From assembly GCF_045984285.3 (NCBI RefSeq), contig NZ_JBJQIK030000011.1:62001-126000 (forward strand): a DNA stretch of 64,000 nt. Direction: 5' to 3'. The notes under the pieces were generated by a model. That model had not been told where the DNA came from, did not search any database, and saw only the letters and a program-made list of their open reading frames with translations. Source of the DNA: Rugamonas sp045984285 (GTDB lineage Bacteria; Pseudomonadota; Gammaproteobacteria; Burkholderiales; Burkholderiaceae_D). Shown piece by piece: positions 16,364-26,121 of this stretch (its first letter is position 1; every line of letters starts with the position of its first letter). The translations under genes were made by a program, and so were the position numbers.

Positions 16364-19300
16364 TTGAGCACGCAAAACATCTACGGCACGAATGGCGATG
16401 ATAGTCTGGTAGGCGAGAGCACCGACGATTCGATTGAAGGCGGCGATGGCAACGACACGCTGCTTGCAGCAACTGGTGCCGACACGCTGGACGGCGGCGC
16501 CGGCAACGACCTCCTGGTGGCGGCCGCAGGCACCGCGTCAATGGCTGGCGGCGACGGGGATGACCTGCTGGTGCTTTACAACTCATGGGCAAGCACGGAA
16601 TTGGTGGCCAATGGTGGAGCCGGCACTGATATTTTCCGCCCGCAGCAATCCTATATCGCCGGGCCGATCCGCATCGGCGACTTCCAGGGCGGTGCAAATG
16701 GCGATCTTATCGACCTCAGCAGCTTGCTTGAATACAGTGGATTTCGTACAGGTAATCCCTTCGCTGCAGCGAATCAGTATATCCGCCTCGTGCAGAGCGG
16801 CAACGACACTTTGTTGCAATGGGATATGGATGGCAAGGGGACAGCGAGTGGGTTCGTGACGGCGCTCCGACTTTCGTCCACAAAGGTCGGGACGCTGACA
16901 TCGGCAAACTTCATCGGCGGCTTCAAGCTGGATGGATCGGCGATGAGCGGACGGCTGATGGAGGGCAGTGGCGCGGACGATGAGTTGTACGGTGGGATGC
17001 AGAACGATACGCTGCGCGGTGCGGCGGGCGATGACAGCCTGGCAGGCGGCGCCGGCAACGATGTGCTCGAAGGGGGCGATGGCCTCGATTACCTGGTTGG
17101 CCATGACGGCCACGATACGTTGCTGGGTGGCGCGGGCGACGACGAGCTCGACGGTGGTTCCAATCCGGATACACCGTTCCCCGACGATGACCGGCTTGAA
17201 GGGGGCGATGGCAACGACACGCTGTGGTCCACCTCTGGCAACGATACCCTCATGGCCGGCGCCGGCGACGACTTGATCGTTGTCGGCGGCAGCCTCCTTG
17301 GTCCCCGCGTCTCGGCAGACGGCGGAACCGGCGACGACATTCTCGATATCGCGCTGGAAATGGGCGTAACGGGCACGCTGACTGGCGGCGCTGGCAGCGA
17401 CCTGTTCACGATCAGGGGGGCGTGGAGCAGCGGCAGCTATATCATCACCGATTTCAAGGCCGGAGAGGGCGGCGACCGCCTCGATTTGCTGCCTATGCTT
17501 GAGAGCAACGGCTACAACAGCGGCGGCGCGAACACCAATCCCTTCGCCAGTGGGGTGTTGAGCCTGGTTCAGAAGGGCGCGGATGTGCAAGTGGTGGTCG
17601 ATCCGGACGGCAGCGCCTTCAGCTATTTCACGCCCGCGATACTGGTAACGCTCAAGAACGTGCAGCGCAGCCAGCTCACCGCCGACAATCTGGCAGGACT
17701 GGCGCCCGATGGTTCGCCGTTGCCGGTGCGGGAGCAGGCGGGCGGTGACGGCCACGATGTGCTGAATGGCACGCCGTTCAATGATGCCCTGTATGGCGGG
17801 GCTGGCAATGATACGCTGGACGGCCGTTTCGGCAACGATGTGCTGGACGGCGCGGCGGGCGACGACGTGCTGTACGACAGCCGCGGCGACGACGAGCTGC
17901 ACGGTGGAGAAGGTGACGATGTCCTGTTTGCCACACAAATCGGCAACAACGTCTTGTATGGCGAGGGCGGCGATGATCTGCTGGTTTCGCGCAACGGCAA
18001 TAACCTGCTCGATGGCGGCGATGGCGAGGACTTCTTCGATGTCGCATTCGCGGACAAGAGCTCGGTCACCATACGCGCTGGCGCCGGGGATGACACAATC
18101 AGCCTGGGCATTGCAACCGGCACCGCGGCGATGGGCGCAGTCGATGCGGATGGCGGCGACGGCGACGATTTATTTGTATTCAACAAGGCTCCGGGCGAGG
18201 CTGCGGCGAGCCGGTTCATCTTGCGTGGCGGCGCCGGCAGCGATACTTACCTGTTTGCGGCCGGCGTGCGCGGCACCTTTACCATTACCGATTTTGGCGC
18301 AGAGGACAAGATCGACCTCCGTGGCCTGCTGAACGAAACGCTCTACCCGGATGGCTTCGCTGGCGACAACCCTTTCAGCGCCGCGGCAAAAACGCTGCGC
18401 CTGGTGCAGGTCGGCGGCGACACCCAACTGCAGTACAGCCACGCTGACTCTACCGGCGGCACCTTCAAGCCACTGCTGATACTGCAGAATGTCAATGTGG
18501 CGAGCGTGACCGCCGCCAATTTCGTGGAGGGCCTGCGTCCCGACGGCAGTCCGGTCCCGGGCCTGCGCATCGATGGCACCGGGCTGGGCGAGCAGTTGAC
18601 CGGCAGTTCCTTTAACGACACCGTGCTCGGTGGCGGCGGCGAGGACACCATCTTCGGCGGCCGCGGCGATGATTCCCTGGTTGGCGACAATGCCGATGAA
18701 GCGTTGGTCGGCGGCGAGGGCAGCGATACCCTGGAGGGCCGCGGTGGGCACGACCTGCTGTTCTCGGACGGCAACGCGAACACCGGTCGCAGCGGCAACG
18801 ACAGCCTGGATGGCGGCGCCGGCAACGACACCCTGGTCGGAGATGGCGGGCGCGGCGACGACAGCCTTGCCGGCGGCACGGGTGACGACCTTATTTACGT
18901 CAGCAACGGCTATGGCCGTATGGCGGCGGATGGCGGCGACGGCAACGATGTCCTTTATCTCGGCAGCCAATTCATCCGCCTCGGCGCGGTTGCCGAGCGC
19001 AGTGTTCTGCTGCACGGCGGCAGCGGGCGCGATGCGTTCGTGCTGGGTGACGCAGCCGTCACTGCGGGCACCACCATCGATGATTTCCAGGCAGGCGCCG
19101 GCGGCGACGTGCTGGACGTGCGGGGCTTGCTCAAAGGCCTACCGGGCTACCAGGGCGGCGATCCCTTTGTGGCGGGGAAACTGCGGCTGGTGCAGGCAGG
19201 AACCGATACCCAGCTGGAACTCAACAGCGGTGCCGGCTACAGCAGTCTGGTTCGCTTGAAGAATGTACAGGTAAGCGACCTGGTACTGCAGAACTTTGGC

Positions 19301-22300
19301 GGCGGCGTCGGACCGGGCGGCGACCACGCCGGCGGCAGCACGCTGACCGGCAGCAACGGCAATGACGATTTGCTCGGCGACTGGTTCGACGACAGCCTCA
19401 GCGGCGGTGGCGGCAACGACCGCCTGAATGGCGCCGGCGGCGACGATACCTTGCGCGGAGGCGACGGCCACGACACCCTGATCGCGGGCAACGGTGCGGA
19501 CCTGCTAGACGGCGGCGCCGGAAACGACCTGCTGGACCTGAGTCAGTTTGCGGCCGACGCCAAGGCTGTAGTGCGAGCGGTGGGCGGCGAAGGAGCTGAC
19601 CGCTTCAAGCTCACTGGCGAGCTGCCGGTGGGCGTCAGTGCTGTGCTGGAGGGAGGGGCGGGGCGTGATACTTATGTACTGGGCTCCGAGCCGCGCGCCG
19701 ATGTGCGGGTGCTTGACTTCGTAGCCGGGCCGGGTGGCGACGTCATCGATGTCGATGCGGCCCTCGCCAAAATCTCCTTCAATCTGAACGGGAACCCCTT
19801 TGCCAGTGGGCAGTTGCGCCTGGTACAGGACGGCAGCGACACGCTGCTGGTGCTGCCGCCTATCCAGAATAGTTACCCTTACGCGCAATATACGCTGTTG
19901 CGCCTGGTCGGCATCGACAAGGCAACGTTGACGATCGACAACTTCTCATCAGCAATAGCCCCCGATGGCTCACCCAAGGCCGGGTCGCTCATCGAAAGCA
20001 GCGACCACTATGTTTTCGCCGGGCCATACAACGATACGATTTTGGGCACCACGGGCGAAGACAACCTCGAGGGCCGGGGTGGTGACGACTATATCGATGG
20101 CCGCGCTGGGGCAGATTCAATTTTCGGCGGGGAGGGTAACGACACCCTGGTTGGCGGCGCCGGTGACGTTCTGCGCGGTGACAATGGCAATGACGTGTAT
20201 ATCGTCAATAGCGCCGGCGTGACCGTCAATGAATGGGGCACTGGGCTCGATAGCGTGCGCCTGAACTACCGCGCCGATAATTTCACCCTTGCCGAAGGCG
20301 TCGAAGATCTGTTTGTGGATATCGGGCAGGCCGTCAAAGCAGTCGGCAACGGCGTTGCCAACCATATGGTCGGCAATACGGGCGCCGACACGCTAAGCGG
20401 CGGTGATGGCAATGACACCATCGATGGCGGCGCGGGGAGCGATAAGCTGGCTGGCGGGCTGGGCGATGATGTCTATGTCGTCGATGATGCCGGCGACACC
20501 GTGACTGAAGCAGCCGCAGAAGGCACCGACACGGTCCACGCCAGCGCGGCCAGCTTCACGCTGAGCACCAATGTCGAACACTTGCGCTATACCGGCAGTG
20601 CAAGTTTCAGTGGTACCGGCAATGCGCTGGCGAACCAGCTCCATGGCGGAGCAGGCAACGACTCGCTGTCCGGATTCGGAGATAACGACAGCTTGCGCGG
20701 CAATGGAGGCATCGATACCTTGCTTGGCGGTGAGGGAGACGACCAGCTCTATCTCAGCGCCGGGCTGGCCGATGGTGGTGCAGGCACCGATACCGTGTAC
20801 CTGGACGGCGCTTTTGCAGACTTCAGCCGCGCACGTGTCAGCGTGTCGGACCTGCGCCTCACCCATGGTGCCAGCGGCAGGGTGCTTACACTGCGCGGTG
20901 TGGAGAACGTGGTGTTTTCGGATGGCAGCCGTACCCTGGCGCAGTTGGGCACCAACGTCGCCAGCGAGTTTGCTGATTCGCTGAGCGGGACTGCCGGCAA
21001 TGACCTGATCGATGGCATGGCAGGGGCCGACACCATGCAGGGCGGTGCCGGCGACGATATCTATCTTGTCGACGACGCGGCCGACCAGACAATCGAGCTG
21101 GTGAACGAAGGCCGTGACGAGGTCCGTGTCGTATTCAAGGCCGCAGGAACATACACGCTGGCGGCAAACGTGGAAGACGCAACGGCAGGCGGCAGCGCAG
21201 CGCTGGGACTGACGGGTAACGAACTGGCAAACAGGCTGATTGGCAATGGCGCAGCCAATGCGCTGACCGGCGGCCAGGGTGACGACACGCTCGATGGTGG
21301 CGCAGGGGCGGACAAGCTTGCCGGAGGCGCCGGCGCCGATCTCTATTTCGTGGACGTATCCGGTGACGTGATTACGGAAGCGGAAAATGCAGGAGCCGAC
21401 ACGGTTCGCGTTACCGCGGGCAGCTATACGCTCGCAGCGAACGTCGAGCATATGTTGTACACCGGTACGGCAAATTTCGCCGGCACCGGCAATCTGTTGG
21501 CGAACGAAATCACTGGCGGTTCGGGCAATGATTCGCTGTCCGGCCTTGCAGGCGACGACACGCTGCAAGGCAATGGGGGTGCGGACACGCTGCTTGGCGG
21601 TGAGGGTAACGACCAGCTTTATCTTGGTACAGGTTCCGGTGTGGCCGATGGGGGAGCGGGCACTGACACGCTGTTCCTGAATGCGGCATTGGCGGACTTC
21701 GTTCGTAGCCGCACCGGAGATACGGAGCTGCGGCTTACGCACAGCGTGAGCGGCAAGACAATCACGCTGCGTGGCGTGGAATCGGTCGCATTCTCTGATG
21801 GCAGCCGCTCGCTGGTGCAGCTGGTCGGCAACGTCCCTAGTGATTTCGCGGATATGCTGACCGGTACCGGCGGCAGCGATACGATCGACGGCATGGCAGG
21901 AAACGATACCTTGACCGGTGGCGCAGGCAACGATGTGTATATCATCGATGCCGCGGGCGACCGGGTTGTCGAGGCGTTGAACGAGGGCCGGGACGAAGTG
22001 CGCGTTGGCTTCAAGGCTGCTGGCGTCTACACGCTGGCCGCGAATGTGGAGGATGCCGCGGCTCAGGGTACGGCGGCCATTGCGTTGACCGGCAATGAGC
22101 TGGCAAACAGACTGACCGGCAACAGCGCCGCCAATACGCTGGACGGCGGCCTTGGCAACGATACGCTCGACGGTGGTGCTGGCGCCGACAAGATGGCGGG
22201 CGGTGGCGGCGACGACGTGTATTACGTTGATAGCGTGAGCGACGCCATTACGGAAGCTGTTGGCAGTGGCGCGGACAAGGTCATCACGGCGCTGGCGAAA

Positions 22301-24421
22301 TACACGCTTGCAGCGAATGTCGAAAACGTCGAGTACACAGGTAGCGCGGCATTCGCTGCTACCGGCAATGCGCTCGACAATATGATCGACGGCGGCAGCG
22401 GCAACGACACCATCGATGGCGGTGCGGGCAGCGACACCTATATCGTGAGCGGAGCCTTTGCCGACTATGCGCGCTCGCGTCCCAATGCTACCGACCTGGT
22501 GCTCACCAAAGGCGCGCAGAAGATCACCCTGCGCAACGTGGAGAACGTGCAATTCAGTGATGCCACGAAGACGTATGCCGAACTGATTCTGAACGTCACC
22601 TCGATCGGCAACGACATCCTGACCGGCACCGCAGGCAACGATACCATCGATGGCCTGGCGGGCGTGGACACGATGAGCGGCGGGCAGGGCGACGACCGCT
22701 ACGTGGTCGATGTGGAGGGCGATCTGGTAGCCGAAGAAGCGGGCGAGGGGACGGACACGGTGGAAGTGGCACTCGCGTCAGGCATCTGGCAATTGGGTGG
22801 CAACATCGAAAACGCCATCGTCACAGGCAGCCGTGCGGCCGGGCTGACCGGCAATGCGCTCGACAACCGCCTGACCGGGAACAGCGCTGCGAATGTGCTG
22901 GACGGAGGGGCCGGCAATGACACGCTTGATGGCGGCGCTGGCGCCGACAAACTGACGGGCGGCCTGGGCGACGACTGGTACTTCGTGGACAACGCTGGCG
23001 ACGCGATTTCCGAAGCGGCCGGCGCCGGGACCGACAAAGTTATCACGGCACTGGCGAAGTACACGTTGGCCGCCAACGTCGAGAACCTGGAATACAGCGG
23101 CACGGCGGCCTTCGCGGGCACCGGCAACGCGTTGGACAACGTGATCGACGGCGGCAACGGCAATGACTCCATTGATGGCGGCGCCGGCAGCGACACCTAC
23201 GTGGTCAGTGGCGCCTTTACCGACTACGCGCGCACGCGGCCGAACGCCACCGACCTGGTGCTGACGAAAGGCACGCAGAAGATCACCTTGCGCAACGTGG
23301 AGAACGTGCAGTTCAGCGATGGCGTGAAGACGCTGGCGGAACTGAACTTCAATATCACCTCGCTCGGTAACGACAACCTCACGGGCACCAGCGGCAACGA
23401 CACGATGAACGGCCTGGCCGGCGCCGATACGATGAGCGGGGGCGCAGGCGACGATACCTATACGGTCGAGAATACAGGCGATACGGTTATCGAAGAAGGC
23501 GGCGAGGGCACGGACAAGGTCAATGTGGCTTACACGGCCGCCAACCAGACGTTCTCGCTGTCGGCGAATGTTGAACACGCCACGGTCACCGGCACGGTGG
23601 CCACTCACCTGGTGGGCAATGCGCTCGACAACATCCTGACCGGTAATGCGGCCGCCAACAAGCTGACTGGCGACGCGGGCGATGACACGCTGGACGGCGG
23701 CAAGGGCAACGATACGCTGACTGGCGGCACCGGCGATGACCTCTATTACGTGGACGCTGCAAGCGATGTGGCCATCGAGCTTGATGGCGAGGGCAGCGAT
23801 ACGGTGCTGAGCACCGCAGCCAGCTACACCCTGTCGGCTAACGTCGAGGTGCTGCGCTACACCGGCACGGCGGCCTTTACCGGCAAAGGCAATGCATCGG
23901 ACAACGCCATCACTGGCGGTAATGGCGCCGACAAGCTGTTCGGGGAGGCAGGTAACGACACGCTGGCAGGCGGCGCAGGCAACGACGCCCTCACCGGCGG
24001 CACGGGCGCCGACGTGTTTGTGCTGTCAGGCGGCCTCGATACCATCAGCGACTTCGTCACGGGTACGGATTGCATCCAGGTCCTGCGTACGCTGGTCGGC
24101 AATGGAGACAGCGTGATCGACCATGCGCTGACCTATGGCGCCACGAACGGCTTTGCCGCCGACGCGGAACTGGTGGTGTTCACGCAGAACGCCGCCAGCC
24201 TGGCGACGGCGAACGTAGCCAAGGCAATCGGCAATGCCGCATCGGCCTACCAGCTTGGCGACAAGGCGCTGTTCGTGATCCACAGCGGCACGTCGACAGG
24301 ACTGTACCTGTTCAGCAGCAGCGCGGCCGATGCGGTGGTGAGTGCCGCCGAACTGACGCAGATTGCGACGCTGACCGGTGTACCGGCCATTGCCGCGGCC
24401 GACCTCCTGCTGACAGCTTAA
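16364..24421 (+). CDS. Giant RTX (hemolysin-type calcium-binding repeat) secreted protein
   Basis: 2685 residues with no N-terminal signal peptide; many GGxGxDxLx nonapeptides that form Ca-dependent beta-rolls. Expected export is by a type I system through a C-terminal signal; no transporter genes are in the window. Start TTG 16364 is the only reasonable start because TAA at 16349 closes the frame upstream. N-terminal half: five copies of a module with 'DFxxGxGGDxxDxxxLL...NPF...LRLVQxGxDTxL...DGSP', near residues 105, 359, 638, 903 and 1114. C-terminal half: about ten 'YTLAANVExxxYTG/LTGNxLxNxL' segments in alternating types, in supermodules of about 291 then 253 residues. The last 120 residues lack repeats and end in ...VVSAAELTQIATLTG. 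Substrate or activity unknown; adhesin or matrix protein is plausible. Confidence 0.88.
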   Translation: MSTQNIYGTNGDDSLVGESTDDSIEGGDGNDTLLAATGADTLDGGAGNDLLVAAAGTASMAGGDGDDLLVLYNSWASTELVANGGAGTDIFRPQQSYIAGPIRIGDFQGGANGDLIDLSSLLEYSGFRTGNPFAAANQYIRLVQSGNDTLLQWDMDGKGTASGFVTALRLSSTKVGTLTSANFIGGFKLDGSAMSGRLMEGSGADDELYGGMQNDTLRGAAGDDSLAGGAGNDVLEGGDGLDYLVGHDGHDTLLGGAGDDELDGGSNPDTPFPDDDRLEGGDGNDTLWSTSGNDTLMAGAGDDLIVVGGSLLGPRVSADGGTGDDILDIALEMGVTGTLTGGAGSDLFTIRGAWSSGSYIITDFKAGEGGDRLDLLPMLESNGYNSGGANTNPFASGVLSLVQKGADVQVVVDPDGSAFSYFTPAILVTLKNVQRSQLTADNLAGLAPDGSPLPVREQAGGDGHDVLNGTPFNDALYGGAGNDTLDGRFGNDVLDGAAGDDVLYDSRGDDELHGGEGDDVLFATQIGNNVLYGEGGDDLLVSRNGNNLLDGGDGEDFFDVAFADKSSVTIRAGAGDDTISLGIATGTAAMGAVDADGGDGDDLFVFNKAPGEAAASRFILRGGAGSDTYLFAAGVRGTFTITDFGAEDKIDLRGLLNETLYPDGFAGDNPFSAAAKTLRLVQVGGDTQLQYSHADSTGGTFKPLLILQNVNVASVTAANFVEGLRPDGSPVPGLRIDGTGLGEQLTGSSFNDTVLGGGGEDTIFGGRGDDSLVGDNADEALVGGEGSDTLEGRGGHDLLFSDGNANTGRSGNDSLDGGAGNDTLVGDGGRGDDSLAGGTGDDLIYVSNGYGRMAADGGDGNDVLYLGSQFIRLGAVAERSVLLHGGSGRDAFVLGDAAVTAGTTIDDFQAGAGGDVLDVRGLLKGLPGYQGGDPFVAGKLRLVQAGTDTQLELNSGAGYSSLVRLKNVQVSDLVLQNFGGGVGPGGDHAGGSTLTGSNGNDDLLGDWFDDSLSGGGGNDRLNGAGGDDTLRGGDGHDTLIAGNGADLLDGGAGNDLLDLSQFAADAKAVVRAVGGEGADRFKLTGELPVGVSAVLEGGAGRDTYVLGSEPRADVRVLDFVAGPGGDVIDVDAALAKISFNLNGNPFASGQLRLVQDGSDTLLVLPPIQNSYPYAQYTLLRLVGIDKATLTIDNFSSAIAPDGSPKAGSLIESSDHYVFAGPYNDTILGTTGEDNLEGRGGDDYIDGRAGADSIFGGEGNDTLVGGAGDVLRGDNGNDVYIVNSAGVTVNEWGTGLDSVRLNYRADNFTLAEGVEDLFVDIGQAVKAVGNGVANHMVGNTGADTLSGGDGNDTIDGGAGSDKLAGGLGDDVYVVDDAGDTVTEAAAEGTDTVHASAASFTLSTNVEHLRYTGSASFSGTGNALANQLHGGAGNDSLSGFGDNDSLRGNGGIDTLLGGEGDDQLYLSAGLADGGAGTDTVYLDGAFADFSRARVSVSDLRLTHGASGRVLTLRGVENVVFSDGSRTLAQLGTNVASEFADSLSGTAGNDLIDGMAGADTMQGGAGDDIYLVDDAADQTIELVNEGRDEVRVVFKAAGTYTLAANVEDATAGGSAALGLTGNELANRLIGNGAANALTGGQGDDTLDGGAGADKLAGGAGADLYFVDVSGDVITEAENAGADTVRVTAGSYTLAANVEHMLYTGTANFAGTGNLLANEITGGSGNDSLSGLAGDDTLQGNGGADTLLGGEGNDQLYLGTGSGVADGGAGTDTLFLNAALADFVRSRTGDTELRLTHSVSGKTITLRGVESVAFSDGSRSLVQLVGNVPSDFADMLTGTGGSDTIDGMAGNDTLTGGAGNDVYIIDAAGDRVVEALNEGRDEVRVGFKAAGVYTLAANVEDAAAQGTAAIALTGNELANRLTGNSAANTLDGGLGNDTLDGGAGADKMAGGGGDDVYYVDSVSDAITEAVGSGADKVITALAKYTLAANVENVEYTGSAAFAATGNALDNMIDGGSGNDTIDGGAGSDTYIVSGAFADYARSRPNATDLVLTKGAQKITLRNVENVQFSDATKTYAELILNVTSIGNDILTGTAGNDTIDGLAGVDTMSGGQGDDRYVVDVEGDLVAEEAGEGTDTVEVALASGIWQLGGNIENAIVTGSRAAGLTGNALDNRLTGNSAANVLDGGAGNDTLDGGAGADKLTGGLGDDWYFVDNAGDAISEAAGAGTDKVITALAKYTLAANVENLEYSGTAAFAGTGNALDNVIDGGNGNDSIDGGAGSDTYVVSGAFTDYARTRPNATDLVLTKGTQKITLRNVENVQFSDGVKTLAELNFNITSLGNDNLTGTSGNDTMNGLAGADTMSGGAGDDTYTVENTGDTVIEEGGEGTDKVNVAYTAANQTFSLSANVEHATVTGTVATHLVGNALDNILTGNAAANKLTGDAGDDTLDGGKGNDTLTGGTGDDLYYVDAASDVAIELDGEGSDTVLSTAASYTLSANVEVLRYTGTAAFTGKGNASDNAITGGNGADKLFGEAGNDTLAGGAGNDALTGGTGADVFVLSGGLDTISDFVTGTDCIQVLRTLVGNGDSVIDHALTYGATNGFAADAELVVFTQNAASLATANVAKAIGNAASAYQLGDKALFVIHSGTSTGLYLFSSSAADAVVSAAELTQIATLTGVPAIAAADLLLTA

Positions 24422-25641
24422 GCGAGCACGAAGCGCATCTGGGCCGGCAAACATTGCCGGTGCAGGTCGTAGTGCTCCACGACGGTCTGGCGCGCCGCCT
24501 GGCGCAATGCGCCAAGGCTGCTGCGCCGGCCCAGCGCGTCGGCGACGGTGTGGGCCAGCGCCTGCGGATCGAAGAAATCCGTCAGGAGGCCGTTCCGGCC
24601 ATGTTCGATGACTTCTTCCAGCGGCGCAGTACGCGAACCGACGACCAGGCAGCCGGTGCTCATCGCTTCCAGCAGGGACCAGGACAGCACGAAGGGGTAG
24701 GTCAGGTAGGTGTAGACCGCCGAAACCTGCATGAGCTGCGTCAGCAGCTCATGCGGCAGTTTGCCGACGAAATGTACGCGGCGCATGTCCAGCCCTGATG
24801 CAACTTCGTCGCGGAAGATGGCTTTCCAGGTTTTTCCCGCCGGGGCCGCGGCGCCATAGCTCGCGCCATCGCCGCCGACGATCACAATGCGGGCATTCGG
24901 GCGCAAGCGCTGCAATTCGGGCAGCGCGCGCATGAAAATATGGTAGCCCCGATAGGGTTCAAGCTGGCGTGAGACGAAGGTGACGACTTCATCGCCCGGC
25001 CGCAGCGTAACGCCAGCAGCGGCGAGCGAAACACTGGCCCCTGCGTCGGGACGGAAGCGGTCCGTATCAATGCCGTCATGGATCACCGAAATCTTCTCGC
25101 GGCACCAGGCCGGATGGCGGTCGCGCTGGAAATGCGTCGGAGAGAGCGCGGCGTCGGCGTCGGACAGCGCATGCATCAGGTGCGTATTGCGCAGGCGCAG
25201 GCGCTGTAGTTCGGCCAGCGTTGGCTGCTTGCTGAACTCCGGATCGAAGAAGGAATCGCCACCCTCTGCGGCGTAGTAGTATTCCGCATACACCAGAACG
25301 CGCGCATGCGGGAACACGTCGCGCACGAAAAACGCTTCGCCCCAGCCGGGATGCACGAACACCGTATCCGGCGTGAAGCCCTGCTCCTTCAAGCGGGCCA
25401 GCGCGGCCGATGCGGACTCGCCGCGCAGTACTTTACTGAACAGGTCACGCAGTTGCGCCGGCTGTTCGCCGGCGCCGGCGGGCACCCGTGCCTGGTGCGC
25501 GAAGTAGCGGACGCCTGGCAGCGCTTCGACGTTCGAACGCATACCCAACGCAACAACTTCATGTCCCGCCGCCGCAAGGGCTGGCGCAAGATGGCGGAAC
25601 TGGCCCGGAAAGTTCTGGTGGATGAAGAGGAAACGCGCCAT
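24418..25641 (-). CDS. GT4-family glycosyltransferase
   Basis: 407 residues, GT-B fold. N-terminal FLFIHQNFPGQFRHLAPALAAAGHEV is the acceptor-side Rossmann start; the C-terminal half has VTFVSRQLEPYRGYHIFMRALPEL and the sugar-nucleotide region LLEAMSTGCLVVGSRTAPLEE with the EX7E-like acid pair. Close in type to single-gene glycosyltransferases of capsule/EPS or protein glycosylation. Substrate unknown. Its stop overlaps the RTX stop (TTAA, 24418-24421). Its start abuts the stop of the SnoaL-like gene with no gap. Whether it glycosylates the RTX protein cannot be judged. Confidence 0.85.
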   Translation of the reverse strand: MARFLFIHQNFPGQFRHLAPALAAAGHEVVALGMRSNVEALPGVRYFAHQARVPAGAGEQPAQLRDLFSKVLRGESASAALARLKEQGFTPDTVFVHPGWGEAFFVRDVFPHARVLVYAEYYYAAEGGDSFFDPEFSKQPTLAELQRLRLRNTHLMHALSDADAALSPTHFQRDRHPAWCREKISVIHDGIDTDRFRPDAGASVSLAAAGVTLRPGDEVVTFVSRQLEPYRGYHIFMRALPELQRLRPNARIVIVGGDGASYGAAAPAGKTWKAIFRDEVASGLDMRRVHFVGKLPHELLTQLMQVSAVYTYLTYPFVLSWSLLEAMSTGCLVVGSRTAPLEEVIEHGRNGLLTDFFDPQALAHTVADALGRRSSLGALRQAARQTVVEHYDLHRQCLPAQMRFVLA

Positions 25642-26121
25642 TTACTTCTTTTGTTCCTGCTTTGCGATCATGGCAGTGAAGGAATCCAGCAGCTCGTTCG
25701 GTACGGCCAGCGACAGCTGGTAGTGCTCGATCAGGAAGCCCTTGCCGGTGTTGCGCAGCACGCCGCTGGCCTGGCAGGTGCCCATCTGCGTGTTCAGCTG
25801 CTCGTCGAACCACACATATTTTTTGTCCGGCGAAAAATAGACATTGCGTTTCTGCGCCGTGAAGGCCCAGGCCTTCTTCTTGTCCCAGTAAGGCTTGGCC
25901 CAGGCCTTGAACTGGTCGCGCGTCCACACTTCCGTTTTGTCGGTGCCGATGTACACGCCCTGGGGCGCGATCTTGTCGAAGTATTCGGGGCGGGTGTTGG
26001 CGGCATCGTCGTGCCAGCGGTCGACGAAGGCGTTCACCTGCTGGCGGAAAGCTGCATCGTTCTGCGCGAAGGCGCTGGCGGCGGCGAGCAGCAGCAGGGC
26101 GGCGGTAAACAGGCGTTTCAT
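25642..26121 (-). CDS. Exported SnoaL/NTF2-like protein
   Basis: 159 residues. Signal peptide MKRLFTAALLLLAAASAFA, then an NTF2-like cone fold pattern: VNAFVDRWHDDAAN, FDKIAPQGVYIGTDKTEVWTR and a C-terminal GKGFLIEHYQLSLAVPNE strand. Proteins of this class bind small ligands or act as minor hydrolases/isomerases; no catalytic residue is decisive. The ATG overlaps the stop of the upstream hydrolase by ATGA (26118-26121), so the two are co-translated and both exported. Confidence 0.8.
   Translation of the reverse strand: MKRLFTAALLLLAAASAFAQNDAAFRQQVNAFVDRWHDDAANTRPEYFDKIAPQGVYIGTDKTEVWTRDQFKAWAKPYWDKKKAWAFTAQKRNVYFSPDKKYVWFDEQLNTQMGTCQASGVLRNTGKGFLIEHYQLSLAVPNELLDSFTAMIAKQEQKK

Noticed and set aside
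20393..22552. 719-codon minus-strand frame and regular DNA repeats, CRISPR-like at first sight
   Set aside because: The repeats are degenerate and in phase with RTX coding units; there are no unique spacers of fixed length. The antisense frame is a by-product.
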